From Massilia brevitalea (lineage in GTDB: Bacteria; Pseudomonadota; Gammaproteobacteria; Burkholderiales; Burkholderiaceae_D): 64,000 nt of DNA. Positions 28,221-37,218 of the stretch are shown piece by piece; the first letter of the stretch is position 1, and every line of letters begins with the position of its first letter. The DNA lies in the NCBI RefSeq assembly GCF_030711405.1, contig NZ_JAULSI010000006.1, positions 71,390 through 135,389 on the forward strand, read 5' to 3'. The position numbers and the translations under genes were made by a program. The notes beneath the pieces are model-generated. The model was not told the DNA's origin, ran no database searches, and saw only the letters and a program-made list of their open reading frames with translations.

Positions 28221-29747
28221 CTAGCCTCCCGCCCGCGCCCGCGCCCGCGCCCGCAGCCGGAACCGCAACTGCGCCCAGGCCCAGCGCCGGTCCTCGCGCT
28301 CGGCGACCAGCACGCCGGCCAGCACCAGCAGGACCAGGGTCAGCGCCAGCACCAGCACGAAGTCGAGCGCGCCGCGGTGCAGCCAGGCTTCGGCCAGCGC
28401 CGCCGCCAGCGCCACGCCGGCGGCGCCCGCCATGCCCGGCAACAGGCCGTGCGTGCATAGGCGGACCAGCGAAGTCGGCACCGTGCGCCCGTGCACGAAG
28501 ACCAGGAAAGCGCCCGTGAACAGCACCGAAGCGATCAGGTGACCCCAGGCTGCCCCGGCGATACCCCACCCTGCCACGCCCAGGTAGACGACCAGCAGCC
28601 CGGCCAGCGCACGCGCCACCGCGAACAGGCCGGAGACGCGCGGATGGCCCATGCCGTCGTTCACCAGCGACGGCAGGCTGGTGAGGGAATCGACGAATTG
28701 GGCCAGCGCCATCAGCGCCAGCACGGCGGCGCCATGTGCGGCGAAATCCGGGTTCATCCAGTAGCGCAGCAAGGGTTCGGCGAACACCGCCAGCAGCACC
28801 AGCATGGCCGCGTTCAGGTAGACCACGTAGCGGGTCGCCTTCAGGTAGGCGTGGTCCAGGCGTGCCAGCTCGCCGCCCGCGGCCAGCATGCTCGCCGCCG
28901 GGAAGAACACGCCGGACAGGCGGAAGCTCAAGCCCAGCACCCGGTTCGCGAGCGTGGCCGCGACCGTGAAATAGGCCAACCCGGTGACCCCGACCAAGGC
29001 CCCGATGATGAGCTTGTCGGCATGGGCATACGACAGCGCGGCAAAACGCGACAGGAAGGAATAGGCGGAAAAGCCGAGGATGCCGCGCCGCAGCGCGCGC
29101 CCGGGCCAGCGCCAGTGCAGGCCCGGCAGCAGGCGGACGATACCGCGCCACAGCAGCAGGCAATGAATGGCGCTTGCCGCCACGCGCAGCGCGATGATCT
29201 CGAACAGGCCATATCCCAGCATCAGTACGCCAACCGTCAGCAGCGGCACCAGGGTGCCGAATACCATCTCGAGCCGGCCCGATACATCGAAGCGCATCAG
29301 CGCCTGCGGCACGCTGTGCAGGTAGCTTTGCAACTGGCCGACGAAGAAGCCGAGCGCAGCCAGCTGCAGGCTGGCGACGGCGTCGGCTGCCAGGTGCGGC
29401 GGCACCGCGAATACCCCCGCGACCAGGAAGCGGGCGCCGAACAACAGGCCGCAGCCGCCGAGCGCGCCGATCAGCGCGTAGATGGCGGCGCCGAAGCTCA
29501 GCGTGCGGGCGATCTGCTCGTCCTCGGCACGCGCATGCTGGGCGGCAATGTATTTCACCGAGCCGGCGGTGACGTTGATGTCGATGACGGCGAAATAGCC
29601 GACGATGGCCGTCACCAGCGCATACAGGCCGTAGTTGGCCTCGCCCAGGCCGGCCACGACCAGGGGCACGGTGGCCAGGGCCGCCAGCGCCGGCACCGCT
29701 GCTCCGAGCAGGTTCGACCAGGCATTCCGGAACAGGCGCAGTTGCAT
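28221..29747 (-). CDS. Polysaccharide flippase (Wzx/MATE-like, MOP superfamily)
   Basis: A 508-residue protein with about 12-14 transmembrane segments, starting MQLRLFRNAWSNLLGAAVP, a typical Wzx/RfbX opening. It would move the lipid-linked repeat unit across the inner membrane. The C-terminus ends in an Arg/Ala repeat (RLRARARARA) encoded by a short GC microsatellite. The ATG at 29747 starts at the first transmembrane region; upstream sequence in frame overlaps the previous gene and is not protein-like. Confidence 0.88.
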   Translation of the reverse strand: MQLRLFRNAWSNLLGAAVPALAALATVPLVVAGLGEANYGLYALVTAIVGYFAVIDINVTAGSVKYIAAQHARAEDEQIARTLSFGAAIYALIGALGGCGLLFGARFLVAGVFAVPPHLAADAVASLQLAALGFFVGQLQSYLHSVPQALMRFDVSGRLEMVFGTLVPLLTVGVLMLGYGLFEIIALRVAASAIHCLLLWRGIVRLLPGLHWRWPGRALRRGILGFSAYSFLSRFAALSYAHADKLIIGALVGVTGLAYFTVAATLANRVLGLSFRLSGVFFPAASMLAAGGELARLDHAYLKATRYVVYLNAAMLVLLAVFAEPLLRYWMNPDFAAHGAAVLALMALAQFVDSLTSLPSLVNDGMGHPRVSGLFAVARALAGLLVVYLGVAGWGIAGAAWGHLIASVLFTGAFLVFVHGRTVPTSLVRLCTHGLLPGMAGAAGVALAAALAEAWLHRGALDFVLVLALTLVLLVLAGVLVAEREDRRWAWAQLRFRLRARARARAGG

Positions 29748-29763
29748 GGCGGTCTTGGTGCGC

Positions 29764-31272
29764 TCAGGCCGGCACAGGCTGGATACGGGCGCGCGGCGCC
29801 ACCATGCGCAAGGGCAGCGCAGGACGCGCCGCGGCGGCCAGCGCCACATAGGGCAGCGCCAGCGCGATGGCCAGCATTTGCGTGGTGCGCACCTGCGGGA
29901 AAGGCGTGCCGACCAGCACGTCGGGAATCATGAAGGCCAGCGCCGCCGCGCCCGCGGTGCCCAGCGGCAGCAGCTCCGGCGGCAGGCTGTGCAGGGCACG
30001 GCGCGCGGCCAGCACGAAGGCGACCACCGTTCCGGCCAGCAGCGCGATGCCGGGCAGGCCGCTTTTCAGGGCCACGTGCAGGATCCCGCTGTGCAGGAAC
30101 AGGCCGCCGTCCGGATTGGCTTGCCAGGAAATCTGCTCGTAGCCCGAATAGCGGCCCCAGGAGCCGATGCCGGTGAAGGGTTTTGCCAGGATATCGCCCA
30201 GCACCAGCTTGAGTTCCAGCACACGCTCGCTTTCCGGGCCGAAGCGGCGCGACTGCATGTCGTAGAACAGGCCGCTGCCGCCGCGCGTCTGGCCGAGGCG
30301 GCGCAGGGCCGCATAGCCGAGCGCGGCGCCGGCCAGGGGCAGCGCCGCCAGCGCCAGCTGCAGCCGGCGCCGGATCGGGAAGCGCAGCATCACGATGGCA
30401 AACCCGAGCATGAAGCCGAACCAGGCGCTGCGCCGGTAGGACAGCACGATGCAGGCGGCGGTGGCGCCCAGGGTCAGCCACTCGAGGAGGCGCCAGAGCG
30501 TGGCGCGCCGCACCTGCGCGGCCTGGAACAGCTGCACCGCGGCAATCGAAAAGGCGAGCATGCACAGCAGGCTGTCGTTGATGTCGAAGAACGTCAGGCG
30601 GATGCGGATCGCGTTCATGTTCGCGTACACATTGTTCGGGTCACCACCGAAGGCAGCCCAGCGCCCCAGCCCGAACAGGGCGCGGCCCAGGCCAGCGAGC
30701 ATCACGAAGCGGGCCAGTTCCAGTGCCTGCTCGCGGGTGCGGAACGCGAGCAGCATCAGGGCTATCAGCGCGCCCATCCAGACGATGTTCGAGAAGCCGG
30801 ACGGCGCCAGCGCGTCCTTGAGCGGTACGCCGGCGACGAAAGCGGCGCCGGCGTGGCAGGCCAGCAGCACGGTCCAGCCCCAGAACCAGGGCAGCAGGTT
30901 GCAGGACGCTGTGCTCCCGGAAACCGGCGCCTGCGCCCTGCCCGGCATGCCTCCCTGTGCCCCGCCCGGCGCCCGGCCACCGCTGAAGCCTGCCGCGATG
31001 CGCGCGCAGCACCAGGCGCCCAGCACGTACCACAGCACCACCGGAAACAGCAGCATGCCCGAGCCGCGGCTGTAGACGCCGGGGCTGGCGAACACGGACA
31101 AATTGCCGTAGCTGGTCGAATTCATCCAGAAGAAGATGCACAGGTAGGGATAGACCAGCAGGCGCGGCCACACCAGGCCGAGGCCAATGCCGAGCACGGC
31201 AAGCAGCGCCAGCAGCACCACGACAATAAACGGGAGCGAGGTGAACAGGTACTGGAGCAGGGTTTCGCTCAT
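29764..31272 (-). CDS. O-antigen ligase/Wzy-type polymerase
   Basis: A 502-residue membrane protein with about 11-12 transmembrane segments and the large periplasmic loop of the Wzy_C/O-antigen ligase family (around SYRRSAWFGFMLGFAIVML and the GIGSWGRYSGYEQ region). In this locus it is the natural candidate for the polymerase that joins repeat units in the periplasm. A Gly/Ala/Pro-rich cytoplasmic or periplasmic insert occurs near residue 95-120. The ATG overlaps the epsI stop as ATGA, and the gene precedes the flippase. Confidence 0.86.
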   Translation of the reverse strand: MSETLLQYLFTSLPFIVVVLLALLAVLGIGLGLVWPRLLVYPYLCIFFWMNSTSYGNLSVFASPGVYSRGSGMLLFPVVLWYVLGAWCCARIAAGFSGGRAPGGAQGGMPGRAQAPVSGSTASCNLLPWFWGWTVLLACHAGAAFVAGVPLKDALAPSGFSNIVWMGALIALMLLAFRTREQALELARFVMLAGLGRALFGLGRWAAFGGDPNNVYANMNAIRIRLTFFDINDSLLCMLAFSIAAVQLFQAAQVRRATLWRLLEWLTLGATAACIVLSYRRSAWFGFMLGFAIVMLRFPIRRRLQLALAALPLAGAALGYAALRRLGQTRGGSGLFYDMQSRRFGPESERVLELKLVLGDILAKPFTGIGSWGRYSGYEQISWQANPDGGLFLHSGILHVALKSGLPGIALLAGTVVAFVLAARRALHSLPPELLPLGTAGAAALAFMIPDVLVGTPFPQVRTTQMLAIALALPYVALAAAARPALPLRMVAPRARIQPVPA

Positions 31273-32063
31273 CGCGTTTTTTGCTCCATGGCTTGCTGCG
31301 CCTGTTGCTGGGAGTCTTGCTGAGCCTCCCGCTGCAGCGGTTGCTGCCCGGCGGATCCGCTACCCTGCCCGGCCGGAACTGGATCCGAAGCGCCGATCAG
31401 GCGTGCGCGGCTGGGCGCATCGAGGCTGGCCAGCAGCTCGGCCACGAACTGGTCCTGCAATGCGTAGGCGCGGGTGTCATCCACGGCAATGCTGGACACC
31501 CGCACCAGCATCCCGTCGGGAATCTCGCCCGACAGGCCGTAGGCCAGGCGCCGCAGCTTTTGCTCGATGCCCGAGCGCGTGGCCTTGTCGCCGATCGTGA
31601 TCCAGTAGGTGATCGGCTCGTTGCGTTGCCCCTGGCGCGCCACCAGGCGCTTGACCGGCAGCGCGCCGTGGTGCGTGGCCAGGCTGCCGGCGCCGTCGCG
31701 CACCAGCTGGAAGCCCTGGGCCACGTAACAGACTTCGGGCAGGTGCAGCTGCAGCGCCTTGCTCTGGTCGCCGCCATAGGCGATCGACAGCATCACGCGC
31801 CGCCCCGCCGCATCGATGTAGGTGCGCGACAGGGTCTGGTCGTACAGTTTCTTGAGCATGCCCTGCTGCTCGGGATCGGGCGTGAGCGGGACCACGCTGG
31901 GGTCGAGCTGCCAGGCGCCGAAGCGCTGCGGGATCATGGTCTCGAGCTGGAACGGCGCCTGGTCCTGGGCCAGCTTCACGCCGGGCGTGAGCGCGCCGGT
32001 GAGCGCCGAGGTGCCGGCCATGCCCAGGCCGAGCACCAGGCTGGCCAGGAAGCGGCGGTTCAT
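31269..32063 (-). CDS. epsI: Exosortase B-associated protein EpsI
   Basis: A 264-residue periplasmic or membrane-anchored protein of the EpsI (DUF3485) family, usually fused to or adjacent to exosortases. It has an N-terminal hydrophobic anchor, MIPQRFGAW, and the characteristic LHLPEVCYVAQGF segment with a conserved Cys. Its function is unknown but always linked to exosortase and exopolysaccharide loci. The C-terminal 25 residues are very rich in Gln (QQDSQQQAQQAMEQ), beyond the usual family end. Both ends overlap neighbours by ATGA (xrtB upstream, polymerase downstream). Confidence 0.9.
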   Translation of the reverse strand: MNRRFLASLVLGLGMAGTSALTGALTPGVKLAQDQAPFQLETMIPQRFGAWQLDPSVVPLTPDPEQQGMLKKLYDQTLSRTYIDAAGRRVMLSIAYGGDQSKALQLHLPEVCYVAQGFQLVRDGAGSLATHHGALPVKRLVARQGQRNEPITYWITIGDKATRSGIEQKLRRLAYGLSGEIPDGMLVRVSSIAVDDTRAYALQDQFVAELLASLDAPSRARLIGASDPVPAGQGSGSAGQQPLQREAQQDSQQQAQQAMEQKTR

Positions 32064-32998
32064 CCTTCCCCTCCCCTGCGCCGCGCGACATACCATTGCA
32101 GGCCTGAATCCACCGCGAGGATCAGCACCAGCGCGGTGAGGAACAGCACCATGCCGGCAAAGCCGTGCAGGAAACCCTGGCCGGCGGCGTCGCCCAGGTA
32201 ATAGGTGACCAGGGTCAGGGTGATCACGCGGATCACATTGGCGGAAAACGAGATCGGAATGATCAGGATCGCCAGGCCAATGTTGCGAAAGGCCGAAGGA
32301 TGGCGCATCAGGTTCAGGTAGAACAGGCCGAGCGCCTCGAGCGTGAGCAGGGTCTGCAGGCCGGCGCAGGCGTCGGCCACCAGCAGCTGGTACTGGCCGA
32401 TCTGCAGGATCACGCCGGAGCGCGCGATCGGGTAGCCGGCGGCAAACAGCAGGTGTTCGGTGGCCCAGGACACGGCCATCTTCATGGGCATGGTGACGGC
32501 AGCCACGACCTCGCTCGGCAGCGGCACCATGAACAGCATGAAGAAGAACGGGAACCACAGCACGCGCAAGACGTGCGCGCCCAGCTTGGCCAGCACGACC
32601 GCGGCCAGCACCACGATGATGGAACCGATCTCGAACATCAGTATCTGCTGCGAACGGCCCAGCAGGTACAGCGCCAGGCCCAGCGCCAGCAGGGGCCAGG
32701 CCAGCCAGGACGGTGCGGCCGGCCTAGCCAGGGCGTCGGGCCACTTGCGCCAGCCCAGCCACAATGCCAGTGCGAAGATCATCGGCCCATGCGCCTGTTC
32801 TTCGCCGATCCAGGCGCCGGTGAACAGGGAATACATGGTCGGCAGGAACAGCGCGGCCAGCCCGGCCAGCACTGGCCACCATTCGGGCAAGGCTGTGCGC
32901 AAGCCGGCACACAGGCGTGCCTGCAGCGGCGGGCTGCCCGCCGCAGGCGCCGCTGGTGCCGCCTGTGTTGCCGGGCCGGGACGCACCTGGGTCGTCAT
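32060..32998 (-). CDS. xrtB: Exosortase B
   Basis: A 312-residue integral membrane cysteine transpeptidase of the exosortase family, with eight or so transmembrane helices. The proposed catalytic residues are visible: Cys211 in VADACAGLQTL, Arg257 in SANVIRVIT and His278 in FLHGFAG. The surrounding genes (epsI, epsG, epsF, epsE, epsD, epsB, epsL) identify it as the XrtB type. It is thought to cleave and transfer sorting-signal proteins at the periplasmic side of the inner membrane. The N-terminal 25 residues are Ala/Pro-rich. It starts directly after epsG. Confidence 0.94.
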   Translation of the reverse strand: MTTQVRPGPATQAAPAAPAAGSPPLQARLCAGLRTALPEWWPVLAGLAALFLPTMYSLFTGAWIGEEQAHGPMIFALALWLGWRKWPDALARPAAPSWLAWPLLALGLALYLLGRSQQILMFEIGSIIVVLAAVVLAKLGAHVLRVLWFPFFFMLFMVPLPSEVVAAVTMPMKMAVSWATEHLLFAAGYPIARSGVILQIGQYQLLVADACAGLQTLLTLEALGLFYLNLMRHPSAFRNIGLAILIIPISFSANVIRVITLTLVTYYLGDAAGQGFLHGFAGMVLFLTALVLILAVDSGLQWYVARRRGGEG

Positions 32999-33865
32999 TC
33001 AGAACTCCATCACCACCGCGCCGACCACCTCGGCCCCGGCCTCGGCCAGCTGTTCGGCCATGCGCGCCAGCTGGGCCACGCGGGTATGGTCCTTGTGCAC
33101 GGCCAGCAGCACGCCGCCGGCGCGCGCCGCCACCGCCAGCGCATCGGCTCCGGCGCCGAAGGGTGCGAGGTCGTACAGCACCACGTCGTAGCGGCTGGCG
33201 AGCGAGGCATCGAGCGTGCGGAAGGTGTCGCGGCTGAGCAGCTCCTGCGGGTTCGGCGGCAGCGTGCCGGCCGGCAGCACCGAGAGATCGACGAAGCCGC
33301 CCACGCGCAGTACCACGTCGAGGTCGGCACGCCCCGCCAGCAGGTCGGACAAGCCCTGGCGGGCACGCAATCCGAACACTTCGTGCTGACGCGGCGCGCG
33401 CAAATTGGCGTCGACCAGCAGGGTCTGCTCGCCGAGCTGGGAAAACACCACGGCTAGGTTGGCTGCGAACAGGGCTGCGCCGTCTTCGGGATCGGCTCCC
33501 AGCACGGCCAGCGCGCGGTGCCCACGCGCGAACCAGCGCAGCATCAACTGGCTGCGGATCGCGCGCAGCGACTCGACCTGCGGAGAAAACGGCTCGTAGG
33601 CAGCCACCAGGCGCGGCGACAGGTTCGCCTGCCCTTTCGGCAGATACGGGTAGGCGAACTGGCGCGCCAGCGCTTCCTGGACGTCGTCCTCGCTCACCAG
33701 GCCCAGGCGCACGGCGGCCTCGCCGAAACGGATGCCGAGATCCTTCTGCATGCGCAAGGCGCGCTCGGCGCCCTCGAGCGTGAGCTTGCCGGCGTCCACC
33801 AGCAGGGCGCCCATGCTGGAATCGAGGGGATCGACCGGCAGCGGCGACAGGATAGGGGAATTCAT
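32999..33865 (-). CDS. epsG: Chain-length determinant tyrosine kinase-like protein EpsG, degenerate P-loop
   Basis: A 288-residue BY-kinase-like P-loop protein that pairs with EpsF, like a Wzc cytoplasmic domain. Residues 18-75 form a GspE-N/MshEN-like domain (LGLVSEDDVQEAL); the kinase fold follows (GHRALAVLG ... ANLAVVFSQLG ... TLLVDANLRAPRQHE). The Walker A site reads GADPEDGAAL (123-132), so the lysine and Ser/Thr of GxxxxGK[ST] are both replaced by Ala. The Walker A' motif is DAN (152-154) instead of DxD, and there is no C-terminal tyrosine cluster. It may no longer hydrolyse ATP and could act as a structural partner. It lies 9 bp after epsF. Confidence 0.88.
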   Translation of the reverse strand: MNSPILSPLPVDPLDSSMGALLVDAGKLTLEGAERALRMQKDLGIRFGEAAVRLGLVSEDDVQEALARQFAYPYLPKGQANLSPRLVAAYEPFSPQVESLRAIRSQLMLRWFARGHRALAVLGADPEDGAALFAANLAVVFSQLGEQTLLVDANLRAPRQHEVFGLRARQGLSDLLAGRADLDVVLRVGGFVDLSVLPAGTLPPNPQELLSRDTFRTLDASLASRYDVVLYDLAPFGAGADALAVAARAGGVLLAVHKDHTRVAQLARMAEQLAEAGAEVVGAVVMEF

Positions 33866-33874
33866 CGATAGCTC

Positions 33875-35284
33875 CTAATTCAGGCGCAGCAGGCGGCGCG
33901 GCGTCATCAGGGCGCGCAGGCCGCCCCGCGGGCGCGCCGGCTGCCAGGCCACCGTACCCAGCACCGGGATGCCGAGCAGTTCCTGGACGTCGCCGCTGGA
34001 ACGCACCGGACGGTTCAGCAATTCGAGCAGCAGCGCCAGCCCGACGCCGAGCACGGTGCCGAGCAGCACCGCCACCAGGGTGTTGAGCAGGATGCGCGGG
34101 CCGGAAGGCTCGGCCGGGGGCACGGCGGGATTGAGCACGGCGATGTCGGACTGCTCGGACTGGGCCTCGATGCGGGTCTGCGAAAAGCGTCCGCTGGCGG
34201 CGTCGAAAGCACGCTGGGCGCTGTCGAGGTCCTTCAGCAGCACGCCAAGTTCATCGCGCGTGCGGTTCAGCTCCAGCACCTTGGCCTTTTGCGCGGCCAG
34301 TGCGTTGCGCAAATCTTCCTCGCGCTGGCGCAGCACCTGGGCATTGCCGCCGACGCTGCGCGAGACGGTCGCCAGCGCCGCATTCAGGTCGGAACGCATC
34401 TTGCCCACTTCGGCGCTGGCGGCCTGGTAAGCCGGGTGGTTGCGGCCGTAGCGCGCGCTGCTTTCGGCCAGCTTGGCCTCGGCCGCCGACAGCGACACGC
34501 GCAGGTTCTGGATCAGCGGATTGTTGGCGACATCCGGCGACTGGGCATTGCCACCGCCGGCCATGCGCTCGCGCGAAGTGGCTTCCAGCGCCAGCGTCTG
34601 CGCCGCCACCAGTTGCGACGACAAATCGCTCAGGCGCGAGAGTTCGATGTCGACCCGGTTGTTGTCGAGGCTGACGATACCCTTGTCCTGCTGATACTTG
34701 GACAGGCGCGCCTGCGCGGTTTCCACGTTGTCGCGCAATTGTCTGGTCTGCTCATTGAAATAGCTTGACGCCTTTTTCATCGGCTCGGTTTTCAGGCGCA
34801 CGCTGACGTTCTGGTATTCCTCGGCAAAGGCGTTCGCCACCGCCGCCGCGAAGCCCGGGTCGGCGCCCTTGAAGCTGATCTCGACCACGCTCGATTCGCG
34901 CGAGGGCTTGATGTCGAGCTTGCGCAGCAGCAGGTCAGCCAGCCAGTCGCGCACCGTGCCGCGGCCCTCGGTCGCCTCCTGGAACTGGGCGATCACGGCC
35001 GGGTTGCTGGCCATGCGCAGGCGCTCGACCACGCGCAGCGCCACGTTCTTGCTGCTGATGATGTCGATCTGGGTCGCCATGTAGCCGGGCAGCAGCTGCC
35101 CGGGCATGGTCAGGCCGGTGAGCGGATCGACGCCCTTGTAGTTCAGCAGCACCGAGGTGGTGGCGGTATAGGTCTTGCCCTGGACCAGGCTCCAGCCCAG
35201 CGCCAGCAGGATGGTGGTGCACAGGGTGGCCAGGATCAGCTTCCTGCGCGCGAGCAGCAGCAGGAGGAATTGGTAGAGGTGCAT
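33875..35284 (-). CDS. epsF: Chain-length determinant protein EpsF (Wzz/PCP type)
   Basis: A 469-residue polysaccharide co-polymerase. It has an N-terminal transmembrane helix (about 15-33), a long periplasmic region with coiled-coil segments (about 170-370), and a second transmembrane helix (about 395-420) followed by a cytoplasmic tail that ends near RRLLRLN. It would set chain length and link the polymerase to the EpsE export channel. The kinase domain is separate (EpsG), as is usual in XrtB loci. Confidence 0.93.
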   Translation of the reverse strand: MHLYQFLLLLLARRKLILATLCTTILLALGWSLVQGKTYTATTSVLLNYKGVDPLTGLTMPGQLLPGYMATQIDIISSKNVALRVVERLRMASNPAVIAQFQEATEGRGTVRDWLADLLLRKLDIKPSRESSVVEISFKGADPGFAAAVANAFAEEYQNVSVRLKTEPMKKASSYFNEQTRQLRDNVETAQARLSKYQQDKGIVSLDNNRVDIELSRLSDLSSQLVAAQTLALEATSRERMAGGGNAQSPDVANNPLIQNLRVSLSAAEAKLAESSARYGRNHPAYQAASAEVGKMRSDLNAALATVSRSVGGNAQVLRQREEDLRNALAAQKAKVLELNRTRDELGVLLKDLDSAQRAFDAASGRFSQTRIEAQSEQSDIAVLNPAVPPAEPSGPRILLNTLVAVLLGTVLGVGLALLLELLNRPVRSSGDVQELLGIPVLGTVAWQPARPRGGLRALMTPRRLLRLN

Positions 35285-35297
35285 GGCGTGCTCCCGC

Positions 35298-36086
35298 TCA
35301 GAACCAGCTTTCGCGCACCGTGATCACATCGTCGACCTGCACCGGGTCGCTGGCGCGGGCTTCGAGGGTGACCGGGTTGCCGGCGGCGTCGCGGCGCGTG
35401 ATGCGCAGGCGGCTGTCGCTGCCGCGCGGGGTCAGGCCGCCGCCGGCGGAGATCGCCTGCTGGACCGTCATGCCGCGCTCGATGCGGAAGGCGCCGGGCC
35501 GCTGCACCTCGCCGGTGACGTAGGCGCGCGGCGCGCGCTCGACGAAGATGATGTCGCCGCCGGCTACCTCGTAGTCCTTGTCGAGTTCACCCTTGCGCAC
35601 CATGTCGACCACATCGATGGTCTCGCGCGTGGTCTTGCCGTCGCGCGTGCGCACCAGGCTGATCAGGTCGCCGCCGTCGGCGCTGGCGCCGCCCGCCATG
35701 GCCAGCAGGTCGAGCACCTTGCGCCGGCCCTCGACCGGATAGCGCCCGGGACGGTTGACCTGGCCCAGCACCGACACCTGCTGGCTGGCCAGGGTGGTGA
35801 TGATCATGTTTACTTCGGCCTTCTTCAGGTAGCCGCCCTTTTCCAGCAGGCTGCCGATCTTGCGCTCGGCGGCGGCCACGGACAGGCCGCCGATGCCGAC
35901 CTGGCCCAGCAGCGGAAAGGTGATCGCGCCGCTTTCGCTGACCCGCGTTTCGATCGACAGGTCGGGGCTGCCGTAGACCGACAGGCGCACCACGTCGCCC
36001 GGGCCGAGCAGGACTTCGGCGGCGCTGGCCACGCCTGCGCCCAGTGCCAGCACGGCCGCGGCCATCCAGTGTGCAAGTGGTTTCAT
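35298..36086 (-). CDS. epsE: Polysaccharide export protein EpsE (Wza/OPX type)
   Basis: A 262-residue periplasmic protein with a signal peptide (cleavage near GVASA, residue 22). An N-terminal Poly_export domain (LLGPGDVVRLSVYG, about 26-100) is followed by two SLBB beta-grasp domains (around VSVLGQVNRPGRY and AYVTGEVQRPGAF). It builds the outer-membrane/periplasm export channel for the polymer. No lipobox Cys is present, unlike classical Wza. It lies between epsD and epsF. Confidence 0.93.
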   Translation of the reverse strand: MKPLAHWMAAAVLALGAGVASAAEVLLGPGDVVRLSVYGSPDLSIETRVSESGAITFPLLGQVGIGGLSVAAAERKIGSLLEKGGYLKKAEVNMIITTLASQQVSVLGQVNRPGRYPVEGRRKVLDLLAMAGGASADGGDLISLVRTRDGKTTRETIDVVDMVRKGELDKDYEVAGGDIIFVERAPRAYVTGEVQRPGAFRIERGMTVQQAISAGGGLTPRGSDSRLRITRRDAAGNPVTLEARASDPVQVDDVITVRESWF

Positions 36087-36114
36087 GTTTCCTCCTGTAT
36101 GCGTCTGGTCGGAT

Positions 36115-37188
36115 TCATTTCAGGCCAGCCACGCCGCGGTCGACGGCGGCATGGTCGGCTGCGGGCGCCACCGCATCCGGGGCTGCGGCATCGGCCATCC
36201 CGCCAGGCGGGTGGTCCTTTGCCATGTCCTCGGCCATGCCCCCTGCGGCGCCCGGCGCCAGGCCTTCCTGCGCCGGTGCAACGCCGGCCGCGGCACTTGG
36301 CGCCCCAGCCGCGGGGGCGGTCATGCTGGCCGGCGCCGCCTTCGGTCCTGCGGCCAGGTCCTTGTTCAGGTACTCGATTTTCGCGTGCTGGCGCAGGCGC
36401 TCGACCTCGGCCGCGGCGAGTTCCTTGTTCTTGTTGCTCATCAGGTATTTTTCGATCTGAGGCGCGGCCACTTCCAGCGGCACCGGGGCATCGCGCACAT
36501 CGGCCACCGCCAGCAGCATGGCGCGCTCGCCTTCGCGCACGCTGAACAGCTGGTTCTTCGGCATGCCCAGCAATTTCTTGGAGAGCTGGGGATTGAGCTG
36601 GGAGGTGCTGCGCGTGACCTGGGCGCGGCCGTACTTGACCTGGTGCGCATCGAGCCAAACCGCCACTTCTTCCAGCGAACGGGCGGCGTCGGCGGCGGCG
36701 CGCGCCTCGGGCGTCAGGTCCTTGGCGGCGAGCACCAGCTGGTCCATCTGGAACTGCTTGCGGTTCGAGAAGAACTCGGGATGCTGCTTGAAGTAATCCT
36801 CGACCTCGGCCGGCGTGGGCCGCGCGACGTTCGCCAGGCGCTTTTGCATGTAGGCCTGGGCCACGATCAGCGAACGCGCCCTTTCGATGGCCTGCACGAC
36901 CTTCGTGTCGCGGTCGAGTTTCTCCTGCTCGGCAGCGCCCTCGAGCAACTGGCGGTCGATCAGCGCCTGCAGCAGCTGCTTGCTGGCTTCCTGCTGGCGC
37001 GCCGCGGGCACGCCGGCACGCTGGATTTCCTCGTTCAGCTGCAGCACGGTGATTTCCTCGCCGTTGACGCTGGCGAGCGCCTGGCCCGGTTTCGATTCCT
37101 TTTCCCGGTCGCCACAGCCGGCCAGTACCGCCGCCAGCAGGATGACGGCCGGAAGCGATGCCTTGCGGGCCTGATGAATGTTGTTCAA
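36115..37188 (-). CDS. epsD: EpsD family peptidyl-prolyl cis-trans isomerase lipoprotein
   Basis: A 357-residue lipoprotein with the lipobox VLAGC (Cys25). A SurA/PrsA-like chaperone region (about 35-160, SVNGEEITVLQLNEEI) leads into a parvulin-like domain. In XrtB and XrtA loci EpsD is thought to help fold or secrete the export machinery. The last 75 residues are a low-complexity Ala/Gly/Pro/Asp tail (GGMAEDMAKDHPPGGMAD), which looks like an addition to the normal family length. Confidence 0.88.
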   Translation of the reverse strand: MNNIHQARKASLPAVILLAAVLAGCGDREKESKPGQALASVNGEEITVLQLNEEIQRAGVPAARQQEASKQLLQALIDRQLLEGAAEQEKLDRDTKVVQAIERARSLIVAQAYMQKRLANVARPTPAEVEDYFKQHPEFFSNRKQFQMDQLVLAAKDLTPEARAAADAARSLEEVAVWLDAHQVKYGRAQVTRSTSQLNPQLSKKLLGMPKNQLFSVREGERAMLLAVADVRDAPVPLEVAAPQIEKYLMSNKNKELAAAEVERLRQHAKIEYLNKDLAAGPKAAPASMTAPAAGAPSAAAGVAPAQEGLAPGAAGGMAEDMAKDHPPGGMADAAAPDAVAPAADHAAVDRGVAGLK

Positions 37189-37218
37189 GATGACTCCTCG
37201 TGAATGGAACCTGCCGCT

